From: Cocos nucifera | Taxonomy: Eukaryota; Streptophyta; Magnoliopsida; Arecales; Arecaceae | Direction of reading: 5' to 3' | Assembly (NCBI GenBank): GCA_006176705.1 | Contig: QRFJ01000022.1 | Coordinates: forward strand, 2,693,161-2,757,160 | Length of the DNA stretch: 64,000 nt | In this document: positions 11,586 to 24,173 of the stretch, one piece after another | Numbering within the stretch: the stretch's first letter is position 1 | Layout of the letters: each line of letters begins with the position of its first letter | Made by a program: the position numbers and the translations under genes | The notes under the pieces: generated by a model | Told to the model about the DNA's origin: nothing | What the model saw: only the letters and a program-made list of their open reading frames with translations | Database searches by the model: none

Positions 11586-13350
11586 GTCTAGTTTTTCTTT
11601 CGATAGTCACGGGCCAGGGTGGCGGAGGAGGAAGATGGAGAGTACGTCGGTAGCCGTGGGTCGTAGGTGTGTTCTAGAAGTTCTAAGAAGGTAGTGTTGG
11701 ATAGAAGGAAGAAGGAAGATTTTTAAAAAATAATATAATTTAATTTTTAAAATTATCTAACTAAAAGAGTGCAGGAGGAGAAGAATTTTTTTTTAAAAAA
11801 ATATTAGTATAAAAATAAATATTTTTAACATAAAATATTATTTTAAAAAATAATTTTAAAAATTATTTTTTAAAATGAATAAATAATTATTATTTTAAAA
11901 ATCCATTTTAAACTTCCGTGGCTCTGTGTCGAACACCCACACCTCACTCCGGTGCCACCTACAACTCCTCCATCCCCATCCATTGATTTTTAAAATTATT
12001 TTTTAAAAGTAATATTTTATTATTATTTATTTTTTTTATTTCTTCCTCTCGCAGCTTCATGCCAAACACCCACCTCTCCTTCGATGCCACCTGCCACTTC
12101 TCTGCCCAACCGCCGCTCCTTTATGCCCACCCACCGCTCCTTTATACGATCTTCCTTCTCAAAATTTAAAAAATAATTTTAAAATAAAAAAATAGATTTA
12201 AAAAATAATAACTAAATATTATTTTTAATTAAAAATATTTTTAAAAATAAAATAATAAAATAAAATATTTAAAAATATATAATTAAAATTTTAAAATAAT
12301 AATAAAATATTATTTAAAAAATAATTTTAAAAAAATATATGGGTGGGCACTGAGGAGCAGCGGCCACATGGAGTCGTGGGTGGTGCTGATGGGGGGTATG
12401 GGTTTTCGACGCAAAGCCATGGGAGAAGAAAAAAATATATTTTTAAAATAATAATAAAAAATATTTTTGAAAAATATATGAGTGAGCGCGGAGTAGCGGC
12501 TGCTTGGAGGAGCCATGAATGGTGTCGAAGGAGGAGGTGTGGATGTTCGGCGTAGAGCCATAGGAGGAGAAGGATGAAACAAAAAAAAATTAAAATAATA
12601 ATAATAAATTATTTTTAAAAATAATTTTTAAAAAATATTTAAGGTCAAAAGAACTCATCAACTCTCAAGTGCACTCCTCGATGGGTGATTTGGAGTTGGA
12701 AGATGCTTATTTTTAAAATTATTTTTAAAATTAATATTTTATTATTATTATTAATTTTTTTCTCCTGCTTTATTAAATTATTTTTACAATTAATATACTA
12801 TTATTATTATTATTATTATTTTAGGGTTTCTTTGTTCTCCTTCGTGCACCCCCTTGACCCCCTATATGTTGACCGCTGCTATGCGCACCCTCTCCGACCC
12901 CTCACACGCTGGTAGTCCCTCCCCACCCTGCACGCCTATGGGTCTTTCGCCCGTGCCCTCCCTCCCTCTATCGGTGGGTTCTTCATGCCCACCCCCCTTC
13001 GGCACCATCCATAACTTGTCCGCCCGGCACTCCTCTGCGCCTCTCCCCTCTCCCACACTGCCCCTCCCGCCCTAGCGACTTCTTCGTGCCACCCCCCATC
13101 GGCCCCCAAACCCCACCCCTCCCCCCATAGTGGGTTCTCCATCGACCCTCCATCGCCCGCATCTTCCTCCACAGCACCCTCGCCTTCTCCACCGTCAGCC
13201 TCGACCTCCTTGTCCTTGCTGGCTTTCCCTCCACCGGCCCGCTAAGTCTGGCCTTGCTCCAGAGTGTAACACGGAACAATAGGGCCCACCAAGGCTGCTT
13301 ATCCGAGAACCTTTAAAAGGTACCCGTGGCTGCTTATCCGAGAACCTTGG
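11586..13350. other. AT-rich and C-rich intergenic DNA
   Basis: It starts with the right target duplication GTCTA. Alternating runs of A and T with A/T trinucleotide repeats are punctuated by short GC-rich blocks, some of them repeated in inverted order (listed separately). About 12840-13260 is C-rich. Two copies of GGCTGCTTATCCGAGAACCT lie 35 bp apart at 13293 and 13328. No gene is supportable; the GC-rich open frames lack any family resemblance. Confidence 0.5.
11925..12580. repeat. Four-copy repeat in inverted arrangement
   Basis: Two blocks at about 11930-11990 and 12055-12140 on the plus strand resemble the reverse complement of two blocks at about 12340-12440 and 12480-12580. Shared words include GGCTCT..CGAACA.CCACACCTC and CCTTCGA.(A/G)CCA. 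The copies are separated by A/T-rich linkers. It may be a decayed element with long inverted arms, but no target duplication was found. Confidence 0.45.
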
Positions 13351-14239
13351 AAGAAATTGTTGATTTATTTTAGCTGATAGTTTAATCGGAATTTTTTAGG
13401 CTCAGCACACGGCATAACATGATATCCTTCAATTCTTACGCCCTATGCACGAAAGAAGAAAAAGGAAACAAATGGGAGAAGACGAGAAGATAGGGGGAGG
13501 ATGAGAGAGTAAGAATTGAAGAGAACTTTAGTGGAGTTTCTTCTCTCCAACTTCAATTCTGGGAAGATTAAAAAAAAAAAAAAATGAAGAGATCATTTCT
13601 TTTCATTTCTCATCCAAGGAGGGATTTTAACTCTCTTTTACTTTTTATTAAATTTCTATCAGACAGAAGATAATAATTTTTTTTTTTTTTTCTATTTCTT
13701 TCAATCCAGACATACATAGCGTAGCTTCTAATATTACCAAATTGCTTTGATTCCTCAAAAAACCCTGCTTATCCAAATTCGTATGAATTAATTATATCAA
13801 TCTTTGGGAAAAGACATCCTCTAGCCACCGCTGATCATTAATGAAAAAAAAAAAATCTAGGAGAATGGCGACGACCATTACACAACTGAACCCTGTGGGT
13901 GGTGGCCATGTCGATAGGTACGAGGGTTCCTATAAGCACACGCCGCTCAGAGTTAAAATAAATAATAAGAAACTATCTGTGAGTCCGACTTTTTGCCGAA
14001 AATTACCATACCTTCAGAAAAAGCTAGCTGTAACAGAATTTGAAAGATTGAAGCCCAGCCTCCCAAGAACAGGACGGTATATGCATAACTTTAAAATAAT
14101 GGTTTTAAAGCCCCATTCCGAATCAAGAAGCCCTATCGAGTAGGTGCGAGCTTTGGAGATCATCATCAAGAATCTTTATTGATGTGTGGGAAAATACCTT
14201 CAAGATGACAGCTCTTGAAAATGTAAATGGCAAGATACC
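13351..14239. other. Noncoding DNA
   Basis: It contains an A run near 13570, a T run near 13675 and nothing I can assign. A 100-codon frame at 13841-14143 resembles no family known to me and starts in an A run. Confidence 0.4.
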
Positions 14240-15125
14240 GTCGGAAATCTGATTAAACTTACAGAATGCCAGGAAAAGGTTCAGAAACGATTGGATCATG
14301 GATGATGGAAATAACATAACAATTTAGAAAGACATTTGGCTCGGTGATCTTATATTGAACAAAAGGGATTATGAAATTAATATGGAGTAATTAGCAAATC
14401 TATAGAAGGTCCAGGACTTTGGTATCAGAAGATGGAACTTGGAACATGGAACTATTGGTTAGGGTAGCCTTTTCTTCAAGCGATAGTATTGGAAACTAAA
14501 AGCACTTCTCTTTCCAGCATATCTCAGGGAGGAGCAATGTGGCTGCCCTAGAGTATGAGCATTTTCAGTGTCAGCACCACAGTGATTTTTTTGTTTAAAG
14601 GAAAGCACTCCACCGCAGAATACCTACATTGGTACTGTTAAAAGAAAGAAATCTATTAGTCATCCATTTCAGAATCCAAAGATGTGAGGCCCAGAACACC
14701 TTTCACTTAGAAAGCACAGGATTTTCCTCTGAAAAATTAGTTCCAGGGCTAAGAGGCAAGGTAGACGGCGAACAGTTATTCAACAGCATCAGTTGCCTAT
14801 ACACATTAGCAAATTTTGAAAAAATTGAAATAACTATATATTTCAGAATACCAGGAGTACCTCTGAGAACAAGTAATTACATAATCAAAGAAAAAGATCA
14901 CTGAAATTGATCAAATTATAACCAGTAACAAAAAAAATGAGTTCTTTCGTAAAGATGCGGAATCCCAATTGCAAGAGGAAAAATGGAAGTTCCCAGAACC
15001 TTAACAAGTGGTCTCCTCCTGAGAGTAGGATGATGATTTTAAGCGTGGATGGATTGTTTGTGAAGAATCCTCTGATACTGGGAGTTGGGTTGTATTACAG
15101 CATCAGCAAGGTAATCCCTCCATGA
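14240..15125 (+). pseudogene. LINE (non-LTR retrotransposon) remnant
   Basis: Around 14290-14375 the plus strand reads WIMDDGNNITI, then a stop where Trp is expected, then KDIWLGDLILN. This resembles the segment just after the reverse transcriptase of plant LINEs. About 650 bp further on, 14937-15125 reads KWSPPESRMMILSVDG...NP...GVG...KVIP, which resembles the start of the LINE RNase H domain. Order, strand and spacing fit one decayed element. There are several stops and no clear ends. The match is by pattern only. Confidence 0.45.
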
Positions 15126-18100
15126 CACTCAGTCCAAGATTATACTTTCATCCATCTTTTGAGCCCTGATTGAAATAAGCAGTAAGGATTTAGACCCTCC
15201 TTGAAGACCCAAATGTACCATACCCAAAATCATTACATGCTCCAATACTCCAGATTGTTGGTACAGATCACATATCCATGGAGGCTAATCAACATGCAGA
15301 TCATCTCCCTAATTTGAATAGAATTCTAACAAAACATTTGTTGTAATCAAGCTTTATGGTCAGCCATCCATCCCGTCTTTATCACTTAAATCAGGATCAT
15401 GCATCCATGCAAAACACCCCCCCCACCGCAATCTCCTTTTCTCTCCCTTCATACGTAAATCCCTGTCATGAGTATCATCCACATAAATTATAGGCTATCT
15501 CAAGTATTTCAGAAAGCTATTACAAAAATCTAATTTGGTGCACCATCCCACTCATTAGATAGCAACCGTATTTGGTGCAATCTCACGTGACCATGAAGGA
15601 GATTAGGACTATGAACTACCAGAGATGGAAGTGGTTTTTAACTTGGGGGAAAGACTTCCATTATATTCTATGACTGGCACAACAACTTCATAAATCATCT
15701 GGTAAATGCTATTAAAAGAGATGAACGCATACGAATCCCTTTTTAGACTTCTACCATTTTAGTACGATCATAGGCTCCAAATGAAGAAAATCCAAATTAA
15801 AAATTGATCCCTCCAAAAGCTTACTTTCAGTGATACACAATGATTTCAAACAAAATTTATCAGTCAATTCCTCGATTAAGATGCCCTAAAAGATGCAGTC
15901 CTCTATTTCTCCAGGGCAACCTATCTAGAGCCAAAATTGGGTGAGACGACATAATCTCATTGTAGCAGAGCACTTATTCTTCTATTTGTTTTCTACATCT
16001 ATTATATGCACTAAAATGTGCTTCTTCATTTCAGTTCTTATTTGATTTAGAAAAAAGACTAACAGGAGGCCAAACAATATTCAGAAAATAGCATAGACAC
16101 AGCTTCCTTGCTACCAAGATGATGTAATGACCTAATTGTTCACTAAAACCTTAAACGAAGAATATCTCTTCTCAAATACAGGCGAGACTGCTTAATTCCC
16201 AACATAATGAAGGTAAAGATCCCATACATTGCTACACTTTCTACATTCTACCTCTTCTTTGCTGTTTGCATTTCTCCTAACATTCTATTCTTCCTTTTAC
16301 TTTTTACTAAAATTAAGAGAAAGCAAAAAACAAAAATATGCAACAAAAGAAAAGCAAAGATTAATATTAAAGTCTTATGAGGAATGACCAAAACAGTAAA
16401 AAGACATCCCCTCGAATAAGGTCCCAGATTTTTATTAGTTCTGCAATTATACAAAGTGGCCCAGAACAGCATTTGTATTATCCTTGAACACTTCCTACAT
16501 CTCTTCAGCTCATTAGATCACTGCCAAGTCATTGGAAAAGATCTTTCAGCATAACAAAATGATAAATCTTCTACAAACAATTCGAGGCAGTTCTCCTGCA
16601 ATGGGTTGATGCTGTGCCCATCCAAAATAAGCTAGTTAATGGCTTACCATCAATGAAAAAGGAACAACAAGGAAATTTGCAATCGTATCATAGACCATGT
16701 CTCAGAAAATTATATAGGGTCTTATATAATAGTATAACTCTCATGTATAACATTCTGGCTCTCAACATTTCCGTGATGCAACAACAGAAAAGAGAGTGAT
16801 GTTTCAGGCAAAGAATGATATGGCGCAGCTTTTATTCAAACTACTTGTAACCGACCCAAACTTGATTAAGAACACAAGGGGAGCATGCATGTGCTTCTAA
16901 ATTAACCATTAAACTTAGGAACTGATTTAAATTCAATGAAACCTAAAAATAAAATTTTTATTACAGACATGGTATATTTCATACTATCACCAACATTGCA
17001 ATTGTAATTGGACATAGGTTTACTAGAAAAGAATTTGCTTAATGTTTCAGAAGAAAAAAAAACATTTATATTAGATGCCACTCCCAATGGGACTATGAGA
17101 AAAGAAGAACGTATCATTCATTCAAATAAGTGAATAAATAGTCAAAATATTCTTGGTATCCATTAGAATAGCTAAGCATGGGAGAAGCAAAAATAAAAGG
17201 CACAAAGGCAACAATATATTCACATTATATTGATGTAATAGTTAATCCTGGTGTCCATAACAAATTACTAGCTAAGGAGACAAGAGAGCAGTCACTGCAA
17301 CAGGAAATTTTATCTCAAAATTGAAGCAGAAATGAAAACATATTAATTACACCTCATAGGTAAGATCAAGCATGTGCTGCATCCAGAGAGAGAAAAAAAA
17401 ATGGCAAAATCCTAAAGCAGTAAGTACATTAATCACATTATGCAGTCTGTTGCAGAAGCATAAATCCAATGCTTCTACAAAGACCACCTCCCCTTATATG
17501 AACATTGTACAAAGACTATCTTCCCTTGTATCGACCTGTGTTTGAAAGATGCAAGTGCTAAGCAATAGTTGATTTGATTCCATCGCTGACATGATACGGA
17601 AATACCTAAAACAAAGATATTAGATACAAGAATAGCTCCTGAATCTGAAAAAATATATTGAAATGATAGTATTACAAAATCAACTTGTTGAAATTCAAAA
17701 AAAATAGAATATGAAATTCATCTTACCTTAAAATAAATAGAAATGATTATTACAATTTCAAAAAGAAACAAAAATAGGTTACTTTGCATATCATATTGCA
17801 TGTATATCTGAGTGTTTCTGGGAAAGAATATTCCCAACATCTTGCCACACCGGATTTGGAGAAATCATTTGTGTTGCAAAATTTTTGCGGTAGTTCATCA
17901 TCGTGTTAGTTCTCTGAATATAAGCATTTATTCGCTTTAACAGACAAAGAAGTTTCACTCACAAACTCCAAGATAGTCCACATGATGGGATCAATTCTTG
18001 CAGTCAAGAGCATGCGAACGCACCTCTGATAAAAGGTAAAAAAGTGCAAAAAAGATTCATCAAACAAATGCATTCACCAGCACAAGCCCAAGGGTTTACA

Positions 18101-18314
18101 AATGCATCCATGGAAAACCTCGCTTCCCAGCTGCCTGCCTTCTCGTGTCGAAATGTTTATCATTATCTCAAGCTCTTTCCCAGCAGCTCGTTCTCCACTA
18201 GGCAACTAGGCGAACCCGCCGGGTTGGTTAACTCAACGTAAAGAAAAGAAAGAAAGTGCCTTAATACTAGCGAAGGGCAAACATCTCATGCATCTTTAGA
18301 ACCATGTAACTCCC

Positions 18315-18412
<98 letters not shown>

Positions 18413-19146
18413 TGTATGTATGTATATCATGGGTGAGATCTAATGCACGCTATATCTCTTAGTCTAATGGGCTTACCATGAGGGAGCTCACTCTCTGTAT
18501 AGGGAATTAGGTAACGAAGTGATGATGACGAAGGAGAAGGTAACAAGTATCGGAGAGAAGGCTAATATTATTGAAATCTAAGTAGTCGCGACGAACGCTC
18601 ATGCTCAGACTATGGCTATTAGTATTGAGATGCATGCACACCAAACACAACAGAAACTCAAAAAGAATATGTATTACGAAGATGGCAATATTTTAAGAAA
18701 CCGTCACCTTGGCTGTCTAGGTGCTGACCTAGGTGGTGCAACCTTAACAGCTGCCTGGCTACACGTTCTAAAATTTTGCATCAAGTTTGAGTGTTGAGGA
18801 TGAGATTGATTTAGAATTAGCAATTTACCATTTTGAATGGTACCAGGTTAGTACTTCTCACTTATTTACTAAATTATCTGAAATTTTACCTTATTTTCTT
18901 GGATTATAATTCCATTTTTTTACATTTTTCCTTATATCAAATAGCATTTTTGATAAAAATAATTTTTGTACCATCTTGACCTCTGGACACCTGTCCAGGT
19001 ATCTGCCTAACACCTAGATGTGAGCCTGCCACCTATAGTCTACTAAGCCATCATTCAATAGAATTCAAAATGAGTGTAGATAGATAGAAAGAAAAGTGAT
19101 GCAGATCAAAAGTATTTACCTTTGAGAAATCATTCATTAAGTTCCA
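15126..19146. other. Noncoding DNA, possibly 3' untranslated region and introns of the 371-residue gene
   Basis: No coding exon could be recognised. A good donor (GTAAATAC) follows the stop codon of the gene at 19147, so a spliced 3' untranslated region is possible. The microsatellite is listed separately. A segment at about 18700-19050 has GACCTAGGTGG and ACACCTAGATG type words that could be arms of a small decayed transposon, but I could not fix ends. Confidence 0.4.
18317..18424 (+). repeat. Compound (TA)n-(TATG)n microsatellite
   Basis: About 33 TA units (18319-18385) run into about ten TATG/TGTA units (to 18424). It is perfect and so probably length-variable between individuals. Confidence 0.95.
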
Positions 19147-22100
19147 TCATTTGGTCTCTCCATGATTACCAATTTCCGTGGGTAGCTTTTCTTTTTGGTC
19201 AATGACATCTTCCTGCAAGACATTATAAGATAAATATGAAGGACAGAAGAAAAAAGAACAAAAGACTCCCAAACATGACAAACTCACAAACTTAAGGGAT
19301 TTCAATGCATTGTTCTCCCTTTCCTAAACCATTCTCAAAACACAGTATGTATCCCATTCCTTGATCATAATGTGCATCAGTCATCCCCTACAACCTGATT
19401 GATAGAAAATACTCCAGCTGTATGGTGAATTCTTATTGCTTGTGTGACCCTGGCCTGCAGCAACTCATCCTCGACAAACCAAGATGTAAAGAATTTCTAA
19501 ATTTGGACATGCAGCCAATTTTTTCATAGGGCAAGATAGGATCTAAATCTATTTTGCTTTTCATTTAAACCCAAACCTTCTCAATAACTGAATGCAAATT
19601 GCATGGCCAGCTAAAAATTTGCCACACATTGTGATTGTAGGAACTTCTACAACTATGATCATATAGGAATTGCACTCCCATCCTGCATCCATTCACTAAG
19701 GAAGCTGGTTTTGAACAGGAGAATCTTATGTAGATTCATTGTTCCCCATCAAATCTGCCATGTTCCTTTGTTGAAAAAATTTCCCACAATTTGCTCGGTA
19801 GAGGATTTGCGGTCATCTTTTCTTAGAAGGAATCCAGCACCTAGATTTTTTGTGAATGGGACCAAATAGTTCCTAACAGCCAACCAAAGCTTACAGTGTC
19901 AAATTTTCCTTTTGAACGACTGTTATAACCTTAACTAATTCCAGTGTGAATGGACCACTCTCTTATGAAATTCTTTCACTTTTTGTTTAAACCAACAAGG
20001 TTTAATTGCAATTTATGTGATGCATTCTATGGGGTGCCTGCATGCAGCTCCAGCAGAGACATGATTCATGAGGAGAAATGGATTTGATCCACAGCTCCAT
20101 CATGGAGCTGTGGTGTAGTTACCAGCTTGTTTAGATTAAAATTAATAATGCTATAATAATCATTTGGGCTGCATTTGGAGGTACTTCACTTCAAAATAGT
20201 TATTTTTGTCATTGCTTTAAAGCTTGAGCTTTGAAAGTAGAGATTTTTTTATGTTTTATTTTTTTTTTGCTGAATAAGATGTCTGCAAGTGGAAAATGTA
20301 AAACAATAAGGAGAAAAGAAACATAACTGATAATATACCACAATGTAGAAATTTCATTTTATAACTCAGGGCATTTACAGAACATTGCACAGCCAAGCAC
20401 CCAGCAATATAAAATCCTTCCTTATAACTCTAAACTTTTAAAAAAATAAAAAAGGAAAATCATGAAAGATCATTGTACATCCAAGTGCGCCTTTGATATA
20501 AAGACAACACAGGAATTAATAATTAGTTGGATAGCAGAGATCGTTTTCTTCCCTTACCAAAACTAGGAGGTAGATACCTTCCATAAGACAAAGCAAATAT
20601 TTTGGGATTGAATTGGGAAAGGAGGACATAGATGTCAAAAATCCCCACAACTAAATAACTCCACAGACAACAATTTTATCGATTCAAAACACACTAGAAA
20701 CTTAAAAGAATTAAAGCCAAGAGCCAAAATATACATACATTTGGTAATTCTGTGATCCTATTTGTTTCTATGCAATCCATTGGCTCCTCGGCATTTTCTT
20801 TCTCATCAATTTCACCTTCATTCTGCAAATTTTCCTGCATCAGGGGTGACAAACATAATACTTAAACAGAAGAAGCTGTTGGAGAACAATGCTACTCGAA
20901 TATTGTAAAAGGTAAGGGAGAAGTAAAATAAAATCCTTAAAGCTTCTAGGCTCGACAACAATATGAAAACAGGCATTATAGCAATATGAAAACAGTAAAG
21001 TAAAACTCAAGCGGGATAAATTTAATCTCATAAACAGATCTCCATTTACACCCTTAGCCCTTTTCTAATTTTGGTGGCCCTAGCCACTTTGATCATCGAA
21101 GGGGAAAAGCATATTGATCCTTTATAGCCATCATATAACAACAGCAAACAGAGAGGTGAAAGTGGAGATTCCTTACACCAGGCAAAGCTTCAATTTCTTT
21201 TGCAGCACCGTCCATCAAATCCACTTTATCAGTCCCAGCATCCGCAGCAACTTCATTAGAAATCTCTTCTACTTCGGCGGATAAATCTTCCTTCTGCATA
21301 TCCTCCTGCATTTCATCGAACAGTTGGAGCAATTAAATTATCCAAGCTAAGTAGATGATAAAAGTAATTAAACCATCAAAAATACGAATAACAGTGACAG
21401 ACTGACAGTGCATTTTCTTTTTACAACCCAAATGCTATGGGGAAATCAAATTTAGGAAAACCGATCACCAAATGGAAACTTTCTGTCAAGATAGCTTGCT
21501 GTAGATCGAACAACCGCATCACAACATATAAAATTCAAATGAACAAAACCAGAAAGTCATAAATTGTAGAAGGGAAAAAGATTACCTGTGGATTGGCAGC
21601 TTTAGCCAAGGACTGGCCCAGAGAGTTGCCCGAATCGAGAACGATGCTTGGCAGTCTCTTGATGTCCCAACCAAGCACCCTGCACACAGCCCTCGCAAAT
21701 GCCCGGTGCGCTTCCCTTCTCTTCGTCTTCGAGATCGAGTTTGAGTGATGGATGAGCCCAACGCAGTCTCGGAACCTCTTCCATTTCTTCACCCCGATCG
21801 CCCCACAAACCAAGCAGCGGAAGTCTCCCTTCTCCCAGTTCTTCTCATAATACTCCCTCAACTCCCCATCGCCCTCGAAAAGCCCCGAGAAGAACTTGAA
21901 ATCTCCCTCCCCGGCCTCCTCGTCCTCGTCCGTGGAATCCTCCTCCTCCTCTTCCTCGTCGTCGGAACCGTCCTTCTTGGCGAAGAAGTCCTTGCAGGCC
22001 TTCAGGCCCCTCTGCTGCGCCCGATCCGCCGCGGCCCTCGCCTGCTCCTCGGCGGAGGATGGAAGCCGGGTCTGGGCGGCCGTCGGCGTAGGGACAAGAT

Positions 22101-22410
22101 CGGCCCAGGTGGCCGGGGCATCGTTCTTTTCCGGCGTGGGACCGCGCGGCCATTCGACCTCTTTAGCCGGCGAGTTGGCCGGGGGCTGATCGGAAGGCGC
22201 AGCCGAGCCCTGTTGCTGCTGCTGCCGGTGCTTCTTCTTCCGCTTCGACCTCGAGTTCGACTTCTTGTTCTTGGCTTCCTTCTTGAATGCGGTGCAGGTG
22301 GCCGGCCGGAGGGTGGGGTTGGGGTTAGGGTTCCGGGGAGGTCCGCGGTGCCAGAGGGAGTGGAGGTGGAGGACTTCCTCCATGTAGCGGCGCTCGAGGG
22401 CTGGGTCCAT
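19147..22410 (-). CDS. Uncharacterised plant protein, 371 residues, four exons
   Basis: The exons are 22410-21586, 21305-21177, 20834-20739 and 19212-19147. All introns are GT-AG and all junctions fall between codons. The ATG at 22410 (MDPALERRYMEEV) was chosen over an in-frame one at 22542 because the protein-like, charged sequence starts there. Visible parts: a basic Lys/Arg segment at residues 43-62 that could be a nuclear signal, a Pro/Ala-rich stretch, an acidic run at 149-169, then a compact region at 170-275 with C199-x2-C202, C216 and a His pair at 221-222 that could bind zinc, and LGWDIKRLPSIVLDSGNSLG. The three small exons add an acidic tail. I cannot name a function. No stop or shift is seen, so it looks functional; exon limits 2-4 are predicted. 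Confidence 0.8.
20089..20113. repeat. 12-bp perfect inverted repeat
   Basis: CCACAGCTCCAT and its reverse complement flank a single C. It lies in intron 3 of the 371-residue gene. It could be the hairpin end of a small decayed transposon; no flanking duplication was found. Confidence 0.6.
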
Positions 22411-24173
22411 GGCGGAAAGGGACAGGCAAAGGGGCTGAGGGAAAGGTATCGCCGGTATGGTGACCGCCTGAAGGAGCACAAAAATACACAAACAGGAACA
22501 CTCTCCAGAAGTCTCTTTCCTAACACCCAGTCTCCCACCCAAGGTGTTGGCGGGGCGGGTGAAGGAATCCGCTGGCGGAGTCCATGTGAGGAGTTAAAAG
22601 AGCCGGAGACTCGCGCATCGGGAAGGAATGGCTTGGCCCTCGTCAGGTTGGTTCCTTGTACCCATTTTAATAGCACCCTGCTCGAGATCTTTGGTACGCT
22701 CGATGCAGCAGCATTATGGCGTATTGGCCGTCCGATAGATGGTAAGCGATGCGATCTTTTTCGGTTAGAGGATCTTGGATTCTTGGATAATAGATCTGCA
22801 CTCATGCGTCGTACTATGGTTGTTATGGAGGGTTCTCAAGTGGGCAATTGTAATTGGTCCCTTTTCATAATATTTTATTATTGATAAAATTAGTAATTCT
22901 GTCACGCTTCCACATAGGGAAAGATTTGGAATTATAAATAGCTATAGAGTCAATATCGCTATTCGCTGCCTTGGTAGCGAAACCCTAGAGTTTACCATAC
23001 TATTTTTCAAAAAAAAACAAGAAAAACTAGCCGCATGTTCATTTTCACTATATTTGACTTCTTATTTTTCATTGAAATAATTACGAAAGATATTTCCCCG
23101 ATGGATGGAATAAAGAAGAAATATTTTTAGATCTAAAAATTGTTATTTTTATATATAATAAAGTTATTTTTTTTCAAAACAAAATTCGGATTCTTGTAGA
23201 TAGTAATACCAAACAAACTTTTTCCACCTATGCAATACCAACCGTCAGATGACAATTTAAATAAGGAAACACTTTGTGCACCGGGGGCCCGGAAAATTTT
23301 TCTTTTTTTTTCAAAACGCTGCACTCCGGTCACGTATGCACGTCAATTACCGTGCATAGTAGGGCGCATTCTGCACCGCATAAGGTGTAATAATTTTTTT
23401 TTTAAAAAAAATAATTTGATATAGATGCCCTTTGTTTTCTGATATAAGTGATCTTGTCCATCTGTTTAATGGTTCAGATGGGGATGCAAAATGTGAGGGT
23501 CCACGGACCAAATCCATGTTGCATCAGATGGATTGGGCAGGCCCTGCGAAGTATCTAGATGTTTTCGGCCTTGGTCAGGCTCATTTATACCGACTTAGAT
23601 TCATTTTAATTAGATTGGGCGGCAATTTTTGATCTGGCTCGTTGACTTCATTCGTGGACGATTCATTTTAATTAGATTTGGGTTTGATATAGATTGGATT
23701 TGGATTACAAATATATCAATCCATCTAAACTTATTTATTAAATAATTTACATTCGGATTTAAACATTTGATCCATTTAATTCATTTTGATCTATTTAATA
23801 ATTTAATTAGATTATAACTTAATTTATTTAATTTATTTAAAATTTACTTAATATATTTTTAATCTATTTGACCGTGTTTTCTTAATTTATTTAATCCATT
23901 TAATTTGATCTAGTCTGTTTAATAAATAGGTTATATAAATTATATCAGATTATCTATTTAATAGATAAATCATATTTAAATCTAAATTTTTAACCAATTT
24001 AACAAATAGATCGGATTTAGAATGATAAATTTTTTAATTCATTATGCATTTGATACATCCCATATTTGACTTGACTCGATCTGATTGTCAGCCCAACAAC
24101 TGATGCCTCTAAATTCAAGTAAGATGAGAGATGCATTAAAAATCCCACAAAATAGGCTCTAGAATTTGCCACT
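22411..24173. other. Upstream region of the 371-residue gene and AT-rich intergenic DNA
   Basis: The first 200-500 bases should hold the promoter and leader of the minus-strand gene; I see no convincing TATA box. From about 23690 to 24050 the DNA is AT-rich with repeated ATTTAAT/TTATTTAA words, of the type common in decayed small transposons. The last five bases, CCACT at 24169-24173, are the left target duplication of element A. Confidence 0.5.

Noticed and set aside
12862..13279. Overlapping GC-rich frames on both strands
   Set aside because: C-rich sequence gives open frames in several phases; no domain, splice pattern or homologue is recognisable.
18700..19050. Small inverted-repeat transposon
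   Set aside because: Words such as CTAGGTG and CACCTAG face each other, but arms align poorly and no target duplication could be found.
21745..22884. 379-codon plus-strand frame opposite the 371-residue gene
   Set aside because: It is the complement of a GC-rich exon whose minus-strand frame has clear splice signals and protein-like composition; the plus frame lacks both.
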